A DNA stretch of 64,000 nt from Chloroherpeton thalassium ATCC 35110 (lineage in GTDB: Bacteria > Bacteroidota > Chlorobiia > Chlorobiales > Chloroherpetonaceae). The stretch is from positions 1,346,001 through 1,410,000 of the forward strand of contig NC_011026.1 in NCBI RefSeq assembly GCF_000020525.1, given 5' to 3'. Below, one piece after another: positions 27,141-36,223 of the stretch (position 1 is its first letter; the number at the start of each line of letters is the position of its first letter). Under the pieces are notes generated by a model. It searched no databases and was not told the origin of the DNA. It saw only the letters and a program-made list of their open reading frames with translations. Made by a program: the position numbers and the translations under genes.

Positions 27141-29777
27141 ATGAAAATATATTTGCCATCAGAATTGCAATGTTACACCCCTGTATCAACCACATTAGAT
27201 GAGCAGTATATTTCTAATCCGATTTTTATTGGTCGTGACCAAGAGATAGCTACTTTATCAAGAGATTTGCTCGTTCAGACTGCCCAATTAATTACCATTA
27301 CAGGGGCGGGCGGGATTGGAAAAACCCGTTTGGTGTTGGAAATCGCTTTTAGACTACGAGATCACTTCCCTGATGGTGTCTTTTTCGTGCCTCTTGCAAG
27401 TGTGGATTCGCCTGAATCTTTACTGAACGCCATCACAAATGAACTTCGATTTTCCCTTCATAGCCGGTTGGATTTGAAAACTCGCTTGAACACTTATTTA
27501 AAAGGAAAAAATATATTGCTCGTGCTTGACAACTACGAGCACTTGCTTGATGGGGCTTATCAAGAACAGCCAAGAGATTGCCGCACGATTTTAATTGAGC
27601 TTTTAGCTGCATCGCCTGGCACGAAACTACTTGTTACATCGCGCGAGCCGCTCGGGATGCCCATCGAGCGGATTTATGAGCTAAAGGGAATGCCATACCC
27701 GAACGATGAAATGGAATTAAATCCAGAAAGTTTTAGCTCAGTGGAGTTATTTCTAAGTGAGGCTGAGCGAGTCAAGCCCGGCACAATCTTTTCCCCAGCT
27801 GAAAAGCGCTACATCGCGCGGATGTGTAAATTTGTGGAAGGGATGCCTCTTGGTGTTAAGTTGGCGGCATCTTGGGTCAGAACGCTGACTTGCAAAGAGA
27901 TTTCGCAAGAATTTGAAGAATTAGCAAATGTTCAAGCTGTGCCAAGCATGGCTGTTCCAGAACGTCATAGAAATATGCGCTATGTTTTTGAGCAGTCATG
28001 GCGAAGGCTTACCGATGAAGAGCAATCCATTATTAAGCGCTGTGCGGTATTTCGCGGTGGCGCTGGAAAAAAAGCCATTGATTCGATCGCAGGGGCAAAT
28101 TTGCCGATTCTTTCAAGCTTAATTGAGAAATCTTTAATTCATCGCACCATTTCAGAGGGATATGATCAGCACAGCCGCTACGATGTCCATGAGCTCCTGA
28201 GGCAATTTTCTGAGGAAAAATTGATGGCGCGTCCAGAGGAAGCGAACTGGGTGCGATTGCAACACTGCCAATATTTTTTGAATCTGCTTTCGGAGTTGGA
28301 CGCTTCGCTGACCGCTGGAAACCAGATTCATGCTATCAGTGAGATTGAGGAAGATATTGACAACATTCGTGTGGCGTGGTTGTGGGCTGTGAAAAATGAT
28401 CTGTACACAGAAATGTCCAGTGCCGTTGGGCCTCTCGCGCATTTTTTCGACATACGCGGCTTGATTTATGAAGGCTGTGAATTATTTGAAATTGCCATAA
28501 AGAAATTTATGGCTGGTGGACTATCACCCAAGAGCGATTCGGTTGTGGAAAAAGAGCGACTAACAGTGTTAGGGATGCTCTTGCTTCGCCAAGGATTTTT
28601 ATTTAGCCGACTTTCTCGCTACAACAAGGCGGTAGAATTGCTTGAGCAAAGTCTTTTGATTTTTCGCAGTTTGAACAATGTTGATAAAGAGCTGGCGTTT
28701 GCCTTGAACTATCTTGGCCATGTCGAATATTTTATCGGAAAATATGAAGCGGCAGACGTGCATTGTAATGAGGCACTGGCCATTCGCGAAAAGATGGATG
28801 ACAAGGTTCGAATTGGCGACACGATGATTAATATTGGCTTCGGCGCTTTCATGAAAGGAGATTTTAAGAAGGCGGAAGACATTTCGAAAAAAATAGCTTC
28901 AACGGCAAAGGAAAAAAATGATCGCCGCGGTCAGGCAATCGGAACGGGCGCATTGGCCTATGTAAATCATGCGTTAGGCCTGTATGATATTGCTCAAATT
29001 CAGTATGAAGAAAGCATTTCGATCTGCAATGAATTAGGACTTCAATGGTTCTCGCCATGGTTTATGACGAATTTTAGCCTTGTCGAACTTGCGTTAGGCA
29101 ATGAGAAAAAGGCGATGCAATTAGCAACGGAATCCATTGCGCTGATTCGTGAAATAGGTGATCAATACCGACTCATTCATGCGCGGGTGAACTTGGCCAC
29201 AATTTTGATAGAAACCGGTTCGCTTGATGAAGCAAATCGTTCAGCGATTCAAGCCTTAGAAATGAGCCAAGATGTTTCGCATTGCTACGGCGAAGCGCGA
29301 GCGCTGAACATACTTGCGGCAATTGCTATTGCAAAAAAGCAGCCTCAAATTGCTTTCAATTATGCGTTGAAGAGCGAGAGAATCAATGAAGTTTCAGGTC
29401 AGCGCGCCGTGTTGGGGCAGGCGCATGGTTTGTTAGGAAAAGCGTTTCTACAAACCCGAGATCTTAAAAAAGCATTAAGCTTTATCGGCAAAGGCTTCAA
29501 GGAATCGACTTATGTTAATGCGATTCCACAGGCGCTCGAGATGCTGACCGACTGGGCAGCCATTTATCTGATGGATGGAAAAGAGAAGGACGGATTAGAA
29601 TTTCTCAATATTGTAAATGCTCATGCAAAAACTCCTTTTTTTGTGAAAGCACGAGCGACAGGGCTTTTAACCCAATATCATTTGATGGACGCCATTCAGC
29701 CGCCAGATGCTGCGTCACTTCATGATTCGGAGCAAATGTTTCGCGACTTGGCCAACCGACTTCTGCGATTAAGTTGA
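27141..29777 (+). CDS. STAND-class ATPase with C-terminal TPR repeats
   Basis: This 878-residue protein resembles the ATPase-plus-TPR half of AfsR/MalT-type regulators. Walker A is GAGGIGKT at about 55-62 and Walker B is LLVLDNYEH at about 126-134. A sensor-like LLVTSREPLG and a winged helical part (SWRRLTDEEQSIIKRCAVFRGGA) follow. From about residue 400 onward it is tetratricopeptide-like repeats. There is no HTH at either end, so it cannot bind DNA by the usual LuxR domain. Its stop is only 9 bp from the stop of a convergent SARP regulator, which carries the missing DNA-binding domain. Confidence 0.85.
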   Translation: MKIYLPSELQCYTPVSTTLDEQYISNPIFIGRDQEIATLSRDLLVQTAQLITITGAGGIGKTRLVLEIAFRLRDHFPDGVFFVPLASVDSPESLLNAITNELRFSLHSRLDLKTRLNTYLKGKNILLVLDNYEHLLDGAYQEQPRDCRTILIELLAASPGTKLLVTSREPLGMPIERIYELKGMPYPNDEMELNPESFSSVELFLSEAERVKPGTIFSPAEKRYIARMCKFVEGMPLGVKLAASWVRTLTCKEISQEFEELANVQAVPSMAVPERHRNMRYVFEQSWRRLTDEEQSIIKRCAVFRGGAGKKAIDSIAGANLPILSSLIEKSLIHRTISEGYDQHSRYDVHELLRQFSEEKLMARPEEANWVRLQHCQYFLNLLSELDASLTAGNQIHAISEIEEDIDNIRVAWLWAVKNDLYTEMSSAVGPLAHFFDIRGLIYEGCELFEIAIKKFMAGGLSPKSDSVVEKERLTVLGMLLLRQGFLFSRLSRYNKAVELLEQSLLIFRSLNNVDKELAFALNYLGHVEYFIGKYEAADVHCNEALAIREKMDDKVRIGDTMINIGFGAFMKGDFKKAEDISKKIASTAKEKNDRRGQAIGTGALAYVNHALGLYDIAQIQYEESISICNELGLQWFSPWFMTNFSLVELALGNEKKAMQLATESIALIREIGDQYRLIHARVNLATILIETGSLDEANRSAIQALEMSQDVSHCYGEARALNILAAIAIAKKQPQIAFNYALKSERINEVSGQRAVLGQAHGLLGKAFLQTRDLKKALSFIGKGFKESTYVNAIPQALEMLTDWAAIYLMDGKEKDGLEFLNIVNAHAKTPFFVKARATGLLTQYHLMDAIQPPDAASLHDSEQMFRDLANRLLRLS

Positions 29778-29786
29778 TCTCTTCCG

Positions 29787-31331
29787 TTAAATGTTTAGAA
29801 CGTACTCTTTGTAAGTTCTTTCTATGGCTGGCGAAGGCAGTGAGTTGAACTCTTCGCGAGCCATTTGTTTATAGTGCTCGTAGTAGTCTTTTGCGAGCGC
29901 ATAATTTTCTAACAAACCGGATAATTTAATGGCCTTTTCATAAGCCCAATCGTCGAAGGGGTTTATTTTGAGCATTTCGTCAACAATTCCAAGCGCTTGT
30001 TGAAATTCGCGTTCTTCTTCGAGCAGCGTCGCCATGTCCTGATTGCCATTGTTATATAAGCGTTCAAAATAATCTCGCGATTCGTCTACCCAATCATCTT
30101 CAAATTCCGGAACAAAAGAGCCTTTATATAAGGCGCGCGCGCGTTCGAAGCTGCTAAGCGCAACTTCGATTCTGGCTTGGCGTTTGGCTTCGGAGGCTTG
30201 TTTTATTTCCTTTTCGAACTCATACCAATCCACCAGCAAATTGCTGGTATCCACGTTGTAATAGCCATCGTGATGATGGATCAGATCTGGCCGATTGAAA
30301 ACCCTGCGAATATTTGAAATGGTTGCATGAAAATTGTTGCTCAAGCTTTTCACATCGCTTTCTGGCCAAATGGCATCTGCAATTTTTTCCTTGGTTCGAC
30401 GAGGTTGTGGATGCAAAAGCAAGTAAAGCAAAAGCCTTCTGGCTTTTCCAGATTTCCAATCGCTTTTGGTTAATGGAAAAGGCTGTCCGGGAAGTTGAAT
30501 TTGGTACATCCCAAATCCAAAAATTTGGATCTGATCGCAAAGTGGCGGTTGCACATCTATAACTACCGGATGCGGTTTGATTTGTAGTTCCGAGAATTTA
30601 TTTCGAAAGATCGATTCTCGGGTTGCCAGCTGAAGCTTTTTGGCGAGCTCGATGGCTCGCATATGATACGTTTCAGCTTTTGGTTGAGGTAAGTTCGGAA
30701 TTAATGATGCACGGTGGTAGTACATCATCTTGTTGTAGATGCAATCTGTATTGAGCTGAATGGCTTGTTCAAAAAAAGCTTGAGCATCTTCGGTTTTTTG
30801 CTTTGCTAATGCGAGTTCCGCCTTTGTTTCTGCAAGGCCATCAGGCGAGTAAAAATCAATGTCTTCAGAAAATTCTTTCTCTACATCACCGAGGATTTGT
30901 TCTGCTTTTTCTGCAAAGCGTTGTCGGGCGAGAACGATGATTTTATAAAACTTAAATGGCAAGCGCATTTTTGGGATGTCGTTGCAAGAAAGCACTTCGA
31001 TGGCTTCATCGATGAAGGAATAAGCCAAGTCATGCTTCTCTAACTCTAAGTAAAGCTCTACCAAAAGTTGTAACGTAGAAAGATGAGACAGTACCAATTT
31101 TCGATGACGGAACTCGTGTAGGCAATCCATCGCGCCAGAGATGGTGTCGTCGTAATTTCCTAAATAATAAGAGGTTAAAACTTTTCCAAAGCGAGCTTCA
31201 TCAAGTTCAAACTCCGAAAAGTGTCCGACTTCTGATTTTTCCAAAAGCTTAACAGCTTGCGAAAATTCAAAGCGAGCCTCTTTTATATGGTGTTGCTTTA
31301 GTTTTTCTATCGCGGATTTTGTTAAACTCAC
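29787..31331 (-). CDS. SARP-type regulator with BTAD domain and TPR-like N-terminus
   Basis: The C-terminal half is an OmpR-like winged helix (LLLYLLLHPQPRRTKEKIADAIWPESDVKSLSNNFHATISNIRRVF). A bacterial transcriptional activation domain follows (WYEFEKEIKQA to PAIERTYKEYVL). The N-terminal half of about 270 residues is helical and TPR-like. SARP proteins usually carry the winged helix at the N-terminus, so the order here is unusual. It faces the STAND ATPase gene tail to tail with 9 bp between stops. Function is unknown, and joint regulation with the ATPase is an inference. Confidence 0.85.
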   Translation of the reverse strand: MSLTKSAIEKLKQHHIKEARFEFSQAVKLLEKSEVGHFSEFELDEARFGKVLTSYYLGNYDDTISGAMDCLHEFRHRKLVLSHLSTLQLLVELYLELEKHDLAYSFIDEAIEVLSCNDIPKMRLPFKFYKIIVLARQRFAEKAEQILGDVEKEFSEDIDFYSPDGLAETKAELALAKQKTEDAQAFFEQAIQLNTDCIYNKMMYYHRASLIPNLPQPKAETYHMRAIELAKKLQLATRESIFRNKFSELQIKPHPVVIDVQPPLCDQIQIFGFGMYQIQLPGQPFPLTKSDWKSGKARRLLLYLLLHPQPRRTKEKIADAIWPESDVKSLSNNFHATISNIRRVFNRPDLIHHHDGYYNVDTSNLLVDWYEFEKEIKQASEAKRQARIEVALSSFERARALYKGSFVPEFEDDWVDESRDYFERLYNNGNQDMATLLEEEREFQQALGIVDEMLKINPFDDWAYEKAIKLSGLLENYALAKDYYEHYKQMAREEFNSLPSPAIERTYKEYVLNI

Positions 31332-31628
31332 AGTAGGCTTTTTTTTATTCCCTCGGTAAAAGATGAAATGTTAGTAGTAATGTTTAATTCGGATATCGAA
31401 ACCTAATCGAAAATTTTTTGATACGTATGAATCGTAAATATTTCCTAACTGTTTCCGTTTTGGTAAAAAAGATTGGGTTATTTGGGCTAAGTAAAGCAAA
31501 TGTTAAGAATACAAGCTCAAAAAGATATTGAAAATTAAATTACGCGCTCTCCGCGAATATCTGTATTTTTATGGAAAAATTCGATTAACTGTTTTGCAGG
31601 TTTTGTTTCAAAAAAGCCTAAAAAGTTT

Positions 31629-32396
31629 ATGGCATATATTTTAATTACAGGTGCATCATCGGGGATCGGCGAAGTTTTTGCTAAAGAGTATGCACGTCGT
31701 GGAAATGATCTGGTGCTGGTAGCCAGAAGCGAATCAAAGCTTCAGGAAATTGCAGCAGCCCTTTCGAGCGAAAGGAAAGTAACGGTTAAAGTATTTTCGC
31801 AAGATCTTTCAGAACAGGGAAGTGCCGAGCGAGTTTTTGACTATTGTCGAGCAAACAATCTTCAAGTTGAATTGTTAATTAACAATGCAGGTTTTGGCTT
31901 AACCGGCGAGTTTGTGGATCAGCCGGTTGATCGCTTAGAGCAAATGATTTTGCTAAACATAAACACGATGATGAAGCTCACGCATTTGTTTCTTCCGCAG
32001 ATGCTTGCGCGGAAAACAGGGGGCGTTATCAACGTCGCCTCAACAGCCGCATTTCAGCCAGTGCCTTATATGAGTGTTTATGCAGCAACGAAGGCCTTTG
32101 TGCTAAATTTTTCAGAAGGATTGCATGAAGAATTGCAAGGTTCAGGGGTGAAGGTGATGGCATTGTGTCCAGGCGGAACAGAAACTCAATTTTTTGAAGT
32201 AGCCAATTATAGCCGATCGAAATTAATGATTCCTCTTGAAAAACCGGAAGAAGTTGTGAAAGTTGCAATTGAAGGGTTTCGCAGCGGAAATAGCTTTATC
32301 ATTTCAGGTTTTGCAAACAAGGTGTTAAATTTTTTCGAACGATTTTTGCCGCGAGAGTTGGTTGCAAAGATAGCGGGAAGCTTATTTCGCCAATAA
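31629..32396 (+). CDS. Short-chain dehydrogenase/reductase (SDR)
   Basis: Classical SDR features are present. The cofactor motif TGASSGIG is at about 7-14, followed by LINNAGFG, the serine of NVASTA and the catalytic YAATKAF. An Arg three residues after the fold's first acidic position (VARSESKL) suggests NADP(H). The 255-residue length is typical. The substrate cannot be inferred from sequence or neighbours. The gene is divergent from the SARP gene across a 297-bp AT-rich gap and ends about 100 bp before the tRNA cluster. Confidence 0.92.
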   Translation: MAYILITGASSGIGEVFAKEYARRGNDLVLVARSESKLQEIAAALSSERKVTVKVFSQDLSEQGSAERVFDYCRANNLQVELLINNAGFGLTGEFVDQPVDRLEQMILLNINTMMKLTHLFLPQMLARKTGGVINVASTAAFQPVPYMSVYAATKAFVLNFSEGLHEELQGSGVKVMALCPGGTETQFFEVANYSRSKLMIPLEKPEEVVKVAIEGFRSGNSFIISGFANKVLNFFERFLPRELVAKIAGSLFRQ

Positions 32397-32500
32397 ATAT
32401 TTTCGCAGCAATTGAAAAAACTCGTTTAGAAAAATCCGATTTTTTTTGGAATTAAATTTTCTCATTGTATATTTGAGACCCGTTTTTTGAAAATATTTTT

Positions 32501-32573
32501 GCTGGTGTAGCTCAATTGGTAGAGCAGCTGATTTGTAATCAGCAGGTTGCGGGTTCGAGTCCCATCACCAGCT
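32501..32573 (+). tRNA. tRNA-Thr (anticodon TGT)
   Basis: GCTGGTG pairs with CACCAGC as acceptor stem. The anticodon arm GCTGA-TTTGTAA-TCAGC gives TGT. The T loop is TTCGAGT. The T stem has one C-A mismatch. CCA is not encoded. Confidence 0.93.
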
Positions 32574-32578
32574 CTTTC

Positions 32579-32661
32579 GGGTAGGTAGCGAAGTGGTTAA
32601 ACGCAACAGACTGTAAATCTGTCGACTGAGGTCTTCGGAGGTTCGAATCCTTCCCTACCCA
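32579..32661 (+). tRNA. tRNA-Tyr (anticodon GTA)
   Basis: GGGTAGG pairs with CCTACCC. The anticodon loop CTGTAAA gives GTA. A long variable arm makes it a type II tRNA of 83 bases. CCA is not encoded. Confidence 0.95.
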
Positions 32662-32676
32662 CTTGTTTTTATTGCT

Positions 32677-32749
<73 letters not shown>

Positions 32750-32770
32750 CGCGAAATTGTTGGGTGAAAG

Positions 32771-32843
32771 ACGTCAGTAGCTTAATTGGTAGAGCAGCGG
32801 TCTCCAAAACCGCAGGTTGGGGGTTCGAGTCCCTCCTGACGTG
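32771..32843 (+). tRNA. tRNA-Trp (anticodon CCA)
   Basis: ACGTCAG pairs with CTGACGT, with G as discriminator. The anticodon arm GCGGT-CTCCAAA-ACCGC gives CCA. Its place just before secE is the widely conserved arrangement. 3' CCA is not encoded. Confidence 0.95.
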
Positions 32844-32896
32844 CGAAAGGCTTTAGAAAACTCAACAAGTTAGTTCTTCTTAGTTCGTAATTTTAT

Positions 32897-33091
32897 ATGG
32901 ATAATATTACTGGAAAAGTAGTAAAATATTACTCGGATGTAGTGACGGAAATGAGAAAAGTGACATGGCCGTCTCAAGAAGAGTTGAAAGATGCTACTAT
33001 TGTTGTTTTGTCTGTTTCTGGGATTTTGGCTGTCTTTACTTTTTCTGTTGATTGGATAATTAATGCTGTTATTAAGCAGTTTTTAAATTAA
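32897..33091 (+). CDS. secE: Preprotein translocase subunit SecE
   Basis: SecE is the small essential subunit that clamps SecY. The 64-residue form has one transmembrane segment (IVVLSVSGILAVFTFSVDWIINAVI) after the conserved amphipathic EMRKVTWPSQEELKDAT motif. It is the short, single-helix type found in most bacteria. It is 12 bp upstream of nusG. Confidence 0.96.
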   Translation: MDNITGKVVKYYSDVVTEMRKVTWPSQEELKDATIVVLSVSGILAVFTFSVDWIINAVIKQFLN

Positions 33092-33103
33092 GGGCTTTTT
33101 GTG

Positions 33104-33715
33104 ATGTCTGAGTTAGATGGATATGATAAAGATGAACTGACTGGAAGTGATCAAAATTCCGGTGATTTGAGCGGGCTAACAGGATGTCGTTGGTATACGG
33201 TTCGTACGTATTCGGGTCATGAGCGAAAAGTAAAGGAGCATTTAGATAAAAAAATTGATGACGCGGGCATAAGAGATAAAATTCCGCAGGTTTATATCCC
33301 ATATGAGCGATTTGTTGAGGTAAAAGACGGGAAGAAAAAAAGTCGCGTTAAAAACGCGTTTCCTGGTTATGTGCTAATTGAGGCAGTTTTGGATAAGCAA
33401 ACGCGCTATTTGGTTTTGGATGCGCCTTCGGTTATTGGATTTCTTGGTGTTGGGGATGAGCCTACGCCACTTCGTCCTGATGAGGTTAAGCGGCTATTGG
33501 AGCCTGAGCAAGAAATAGAAAGAAAAATGGTTACAAAAGCACCGTTCGAAGTTGGTGGTGCGGTAAAGATTATAGATGGACCGTTTAATTCTTTGACTGG
33601 CGTAATTCAAGAAGTGAATGCGGAAAAAATGAAGGTCAAGGTATTGATAAATTTCTTTGGTAGAAGCACGCCGACTGAAGTGGATTTCTCTCAGGTTAAA
33701 TTAGTGACCGCATAA
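33104..33715 (+). CDS. nusG: Transcription termination/antitermination protein NusG
   Basis: NusG binds RNA polymerase, suppresses pausing and links transcription with Rho and the ribosome. The NGN domain starts at CRWYTVRTYSGHERKVKEHL and includes AFPGYVLIE. The C-terminal KOW domain reads KIIDGPFNSLTGVIQEVN. An acidic N-terminal lead of about 25 residues precedes the fold. ATG 33104 is chosen, and a GTG immediately before it (33101) is in frame. It lies between secE and rplK as in most bacteria. Confidence 0.96.
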   Translation: MSELDGYDKDELTGSDQNSGDLSGLTGCRWYTVRTYSGHERKVKEHLDKKIDDAGIRDKIPQVYIPYERFVEVKDGKKKSRVKNAFPGYVLIEAVLDKQTRYLVLDAPSVIGFLGVGDEPTPLRPDEVKRLLEPEQEIERKMVTKAPFEVGGAVKIIDGPFNSLTGVIQEVNAEKMKVKVLINFFGRSTPTEVDFSQVKLVTA

Positions 33716-33767
33716 AGTTTGCTGCTAAATTTTTACAACACGTTTATTAAGAGTTTGGTTTTTCGTA

Positions 33768-34193
33768 ATGGCAAAGAAAATTGTAGGGTATATTAAGTTG
33801 CAAATTCCTGCAGGTGGCGCAAATCCCGCACCGCCAGTAGGTCCTGCCCTTGGTCAAAAGGGTGTCAATATTATGGAGTTTTGTAAGCAGTTTAATGCAA
33901 AAACTCAACCCCAGGCAGGAATGATTATACCGGTAGTTATTACGGTATTTTCTGATAAGTCATTTACTTTTGTTACCAAAACACCGCCAGCATCTATTCT
34001 CTTGATCAAAGAGGCGAAGTTGCAGAAAGGTTCGAGCGAGCCAAATAGAAACAAAGTTGGCAAAGTTACAAAAGAGCAGGTTCGTAAAATCGCTGAGCTG
34101 AAAATGCCTGACTTGAATGCGAATACAGTAGAAGCAGCTGAGCGCATGGTTGAGGGAACGGCTCGCAGTATGGGAATTACGATCGAAGGATAA
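33768..34193 (+). CDS. rplK: 50S ribosomal protein L11
   Basis: L11 forms the GTPase-associated centre of the large subunit. The N-terminal [37 protein letters not shown] is the conserved segment with the proline-rich linker. The C-terminal rRNA-binding domain ends in [14 protein letters not shown]. The length is 141 residues. It is followed by a 94-bp gap that carries a possible L1-binding structure. Confidence 0.98.
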   Translation: MAKKIVGYIKLQIPAGGANPAPPVGPALGQKGVNIMEFCKQFNAKTQPQAGMIIPVVITVFSDKSFTFVTKTPPASILLIKEAKLQKGSSEPNRNKVGKVTKEQVRKIAELKMPDLNANTVEAAERMVEGTARSMGITIEG

Positions 34194-34213
34194 CCGATTA
34201 TAAAATCTTTTTT

Positions 34214-34248
34214 GTGGGAGGCGCGGCACACCTTTAGTATTTGGTGTG
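34214..34248 (+). promoter_or_regulatory. Possible L1-binding leader between rplK and rplA
   Basis: The mRNA contains GTGGGAGGC (34214-34222), the same nine bases as the L1-contact strand in 23S rRNA. A stem CACACC/GGTGTG (34227-34232 with 34243-34248) lies just 3' of it. L1 is known to repress its own mRNA by mimicry of the rRNA site. The complete fold was not computed. Confidence 0.4.
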
Positions 34249-34287
34249 ACTGCGTCAAACTTTTTTACCACATTTTAAAGTAAAACC

Positions 34288-34974
34288 ATGGCAGGAAAAA
34301 AATATCAAGCAGCTCTTCAGAAGGTTAAAAGCGGAGAAGCGCTTTCAATTGAAGATGCAGTTGCAAGGATTAAGGAAATTACCACTGTTAAGTTTGATGC
34401 AACAGTGGACGTCGCGATGAATCTCGGTGTTGATCCAAAGCATGCTGATCAAATTGTTCGTGGAACGGTAATGTTGCCGCATGGGCTTGGTAAAACAGTT
34501 CGGGTTCTTGTGATGTGTAATGCGGCAAAAGAGGAAGAGGCTAGGCTGGCAGGCGCAGATCATGTTGGTCTTGCTGAGTATGTGGAAAAGATTCAGGGCG
34601 GCTGGACAGATGTTGATGTTATCGTTGCTACGCCTGATGTGATGGGCGAAGTTGGTAAATTGGGTAAGATTCTTGGCCCAAGAGGGTTGATGCCAAATCC
34701 GAAGTCGGGTACGGTGACAATGGATGTTGCAAAAGCTGTGAATGAGTCTAAAGCTGGCCGAATTGAGTTCCGTGTGGATAAGGCTGGAAATATGCACGCT
34801 CCGGTTGGAAAGGTCTCGTTTGACAATCAAAAGCTGGTTGAAAATGCAAAAGCTTTTATTTCTGCAATTATGAGAGCGAAGCCTTCTGCAGCAAAAGGTC
34901 AATATGTGAAAAGCATATACCTTTCAAGCACGATGTCTCCGAGCATTCAAATTAATAAAGAGGTAGCTGTTTAA
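34288..34974 (+). CDS. rplA: 50S ribosomal protein L1
   Basis: L1 builds the mobile stalk at the E site and represses its own operon in many bacteria. The segments [25 protein letters not shown] and [17 protein letters not shown] are the conserved rRNA-binding elements. The 228-residue length is standard. It is 19 bp upstream of rplJ, so any L10 leader site must overlap the end of this gene. Confidence 0.98.
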   Translation: MAGKKYQAALQKVKSGEALSIEDAVARIKEITTVKFDATVDVAMNLGVDPKHADQIVRGTVMLPHGLGKTVRVLVMCNAAKEEEARLAGADHVGLAEYVEKIQGGWTDVDVIVATPDVMGEVGKLGKILGPRGLMPNPKSGTVTMDVAKAVNESKAGRIEFRVDKAGNMHAPVGKVSFDNQKLVENAKAFISAIMRAKPSAAKGQYVKSIYLSSTMSPSIQINKEVAV

Positions 34975-34993
34975 TTCTTAACCAGAAAAAGTC

Positions 34994-35515
34994 ATGAATC
35001 GGGAAGAAAAAAGCGAGATTATCCAAAGTGTTGCTGAAAAGCTGAGCAAAGCGCAAGGTGTGTATTTGACTGAATTTAGTGGGTTGACTGTGTCGGAGAT
35101 TTCAGACTTGCGCAAACAGTTTCGCGAAAAAGATATAGAGTATAAAGTTGTTAAAAATACTTTAATCAAAAAGGCGTTAGCGCACACAAAAATATCGGAC
35201 AAATTAGCTGATGGGTTGAAAAATACCACAGCAGTTGCGTTTGGATACGACGATCCAATTGCTCCGGCAAAAATTATTAAAAAATATAGCGACGGGAATG
35301 AGAAGCTGAAGTTTAAAATGGCTTCAGTAGATGGAACAATATTTGAAGCAGGTCAGCTCGACCAGCTTTCAAATATGCTGAGTAAGACTGAAAATATTGG
35401 CAGAATTGCAGGCACTATTAATAATGTGATTTCTGGTGTGCCTGGAACTGTTAATGCTGTGATGCGCAATTTGGTATCTGCATTGGAGCAAATTGCAAAG
35501 CAAAAAGCAGCTTAA
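34994..35515 (+). CDS. rplJ: 50S ribosomal protein L10
   Basis: L10 anchors L7/L12 dimers to the large subunit. The N-terminal globular part has VYLTEFSGLTVSEISDLRKQF and VVKNTLIKKAL. The C-terminal helix (LVSALEQIAKQKAA) is the L7/L12 attachment site. The 173-residue length is normal. It is followed by rplL after 81 bp. Confidence 0.97.
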   Translation: MNREEKSEIIQSVAEKLSKAQGVYLTEFSGLTVSEISDLRKQFREKDIEYKVVKNTLIKKALAHTKISDKLADGLKNTTAVAFGYDDPIAPAKIIKKYSDGNEKLKFKMASVDGTIFEAGQLDQLSNMLSKTENIGRIAGTINNVISGVPGTVNAVMRNLVSALEQIAKQKAA

Positions 35516-35596
35516 GAATTTACGCACTCAATGGATTAGCTTCTCAGCCTTGTTAATAGAAACTTTTTAACACGCAAAAAAGAGGAAAGAAAAGCA

Positions 35597-35980
35597 ATGG
35601 CTTCAATTGATGAACTTGTAGAGGAAATAGGAAAATTAACACTAACAGAGGCATCTGAGCTTGTAAAAGCACTCGAGGAAAAATTTGGCGTAAGCGCAGC
35701 TCCCGTTATGGTAGCTGGTGGGGCAATGCCGGGCGCTGCCGGCGCTGCTGAAGCTCCAGCTGAAGAAAAAACCGAGTTTGATGTTGTTCTCAAATCTGCT
35801 GGTGCAAGCAAGATCAACGTGATCAAAGTTGTTCGTGCTGCCACAGGCCTTGGTTTGAAAGAAGCAAAAGCAGTTGTTGACGAAGCACCAAGCACCGTCA
35901 AAGAAGCAATGCCGAAAGCAGACGCTGAAAAGCTCGTCAAAGAGCTGAAAGAGGCTGGTGCTGAAGCAGAAATGAAATAA
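35597..35980 (+). CDS. rplL: 50S ribosomal protein L7/L12
   Basis: L7/L12 dimers recruit translation GTPases to the ribosome. The N-terminal dimerisation part ([27 protein letters not shown]), an Ala/Pro-rich hinge and the globular domain ([26 protein letters not shown]) are all present. AGAGGAAAG precedes the ATG. The strong hairpin downstream (36016-36050) probably lets much of the message end here, giving the needed excess of L7/L12 over RNA polymerase. Confidence 0.98.
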   Translation: MASIDELVEEIGKLTLTEASELVKALEEKFGVSAAPVMVAGGAMPGAAGAAEAPAEEKTEFDVVLKSAGASKINVIKVVRAATGLGLKEAKAVVDEAPSTVKEAMPKADAEKLVKELKEAGAEAEMK

Positions 35981-36015
35981 GTGGGTTTTCCAAAGTTGAG
36001 ATTGCCAAAATGGGC

Positions 36016-36050
36016 AAGGTTCCGCTATATCTAAGGCTTAGCGGAGCTTT
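36016..36050 (+). terminator. Attenuator hairpin between rplL and rpoB
   Basis: Twelve pairs, two of them G-U, form between 36016-36027 and 36039-36050, followed by GTCCTTTGG and then T-rich DNA. The position matches the partial terminator known between rplL and rpoB in enterobacteria. Confidence 0.65.
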
Positions 36051-36223
36051 GTCCTTTGGTGTTTCGATTTGTTTATGTGCGAAATATGGTTTCGCCTTTG
36101 GCACGTTTGGGCTAAGAAAGTTATAAGGGTTGGTATTACGAGTGTCGTTATTTCTTCATAATTTGATAAAGTTTTGTTTCCTGAAGAGGTTTCTCTCCTG
36201 TTTTTTCAAAACGACTCTCTCAA

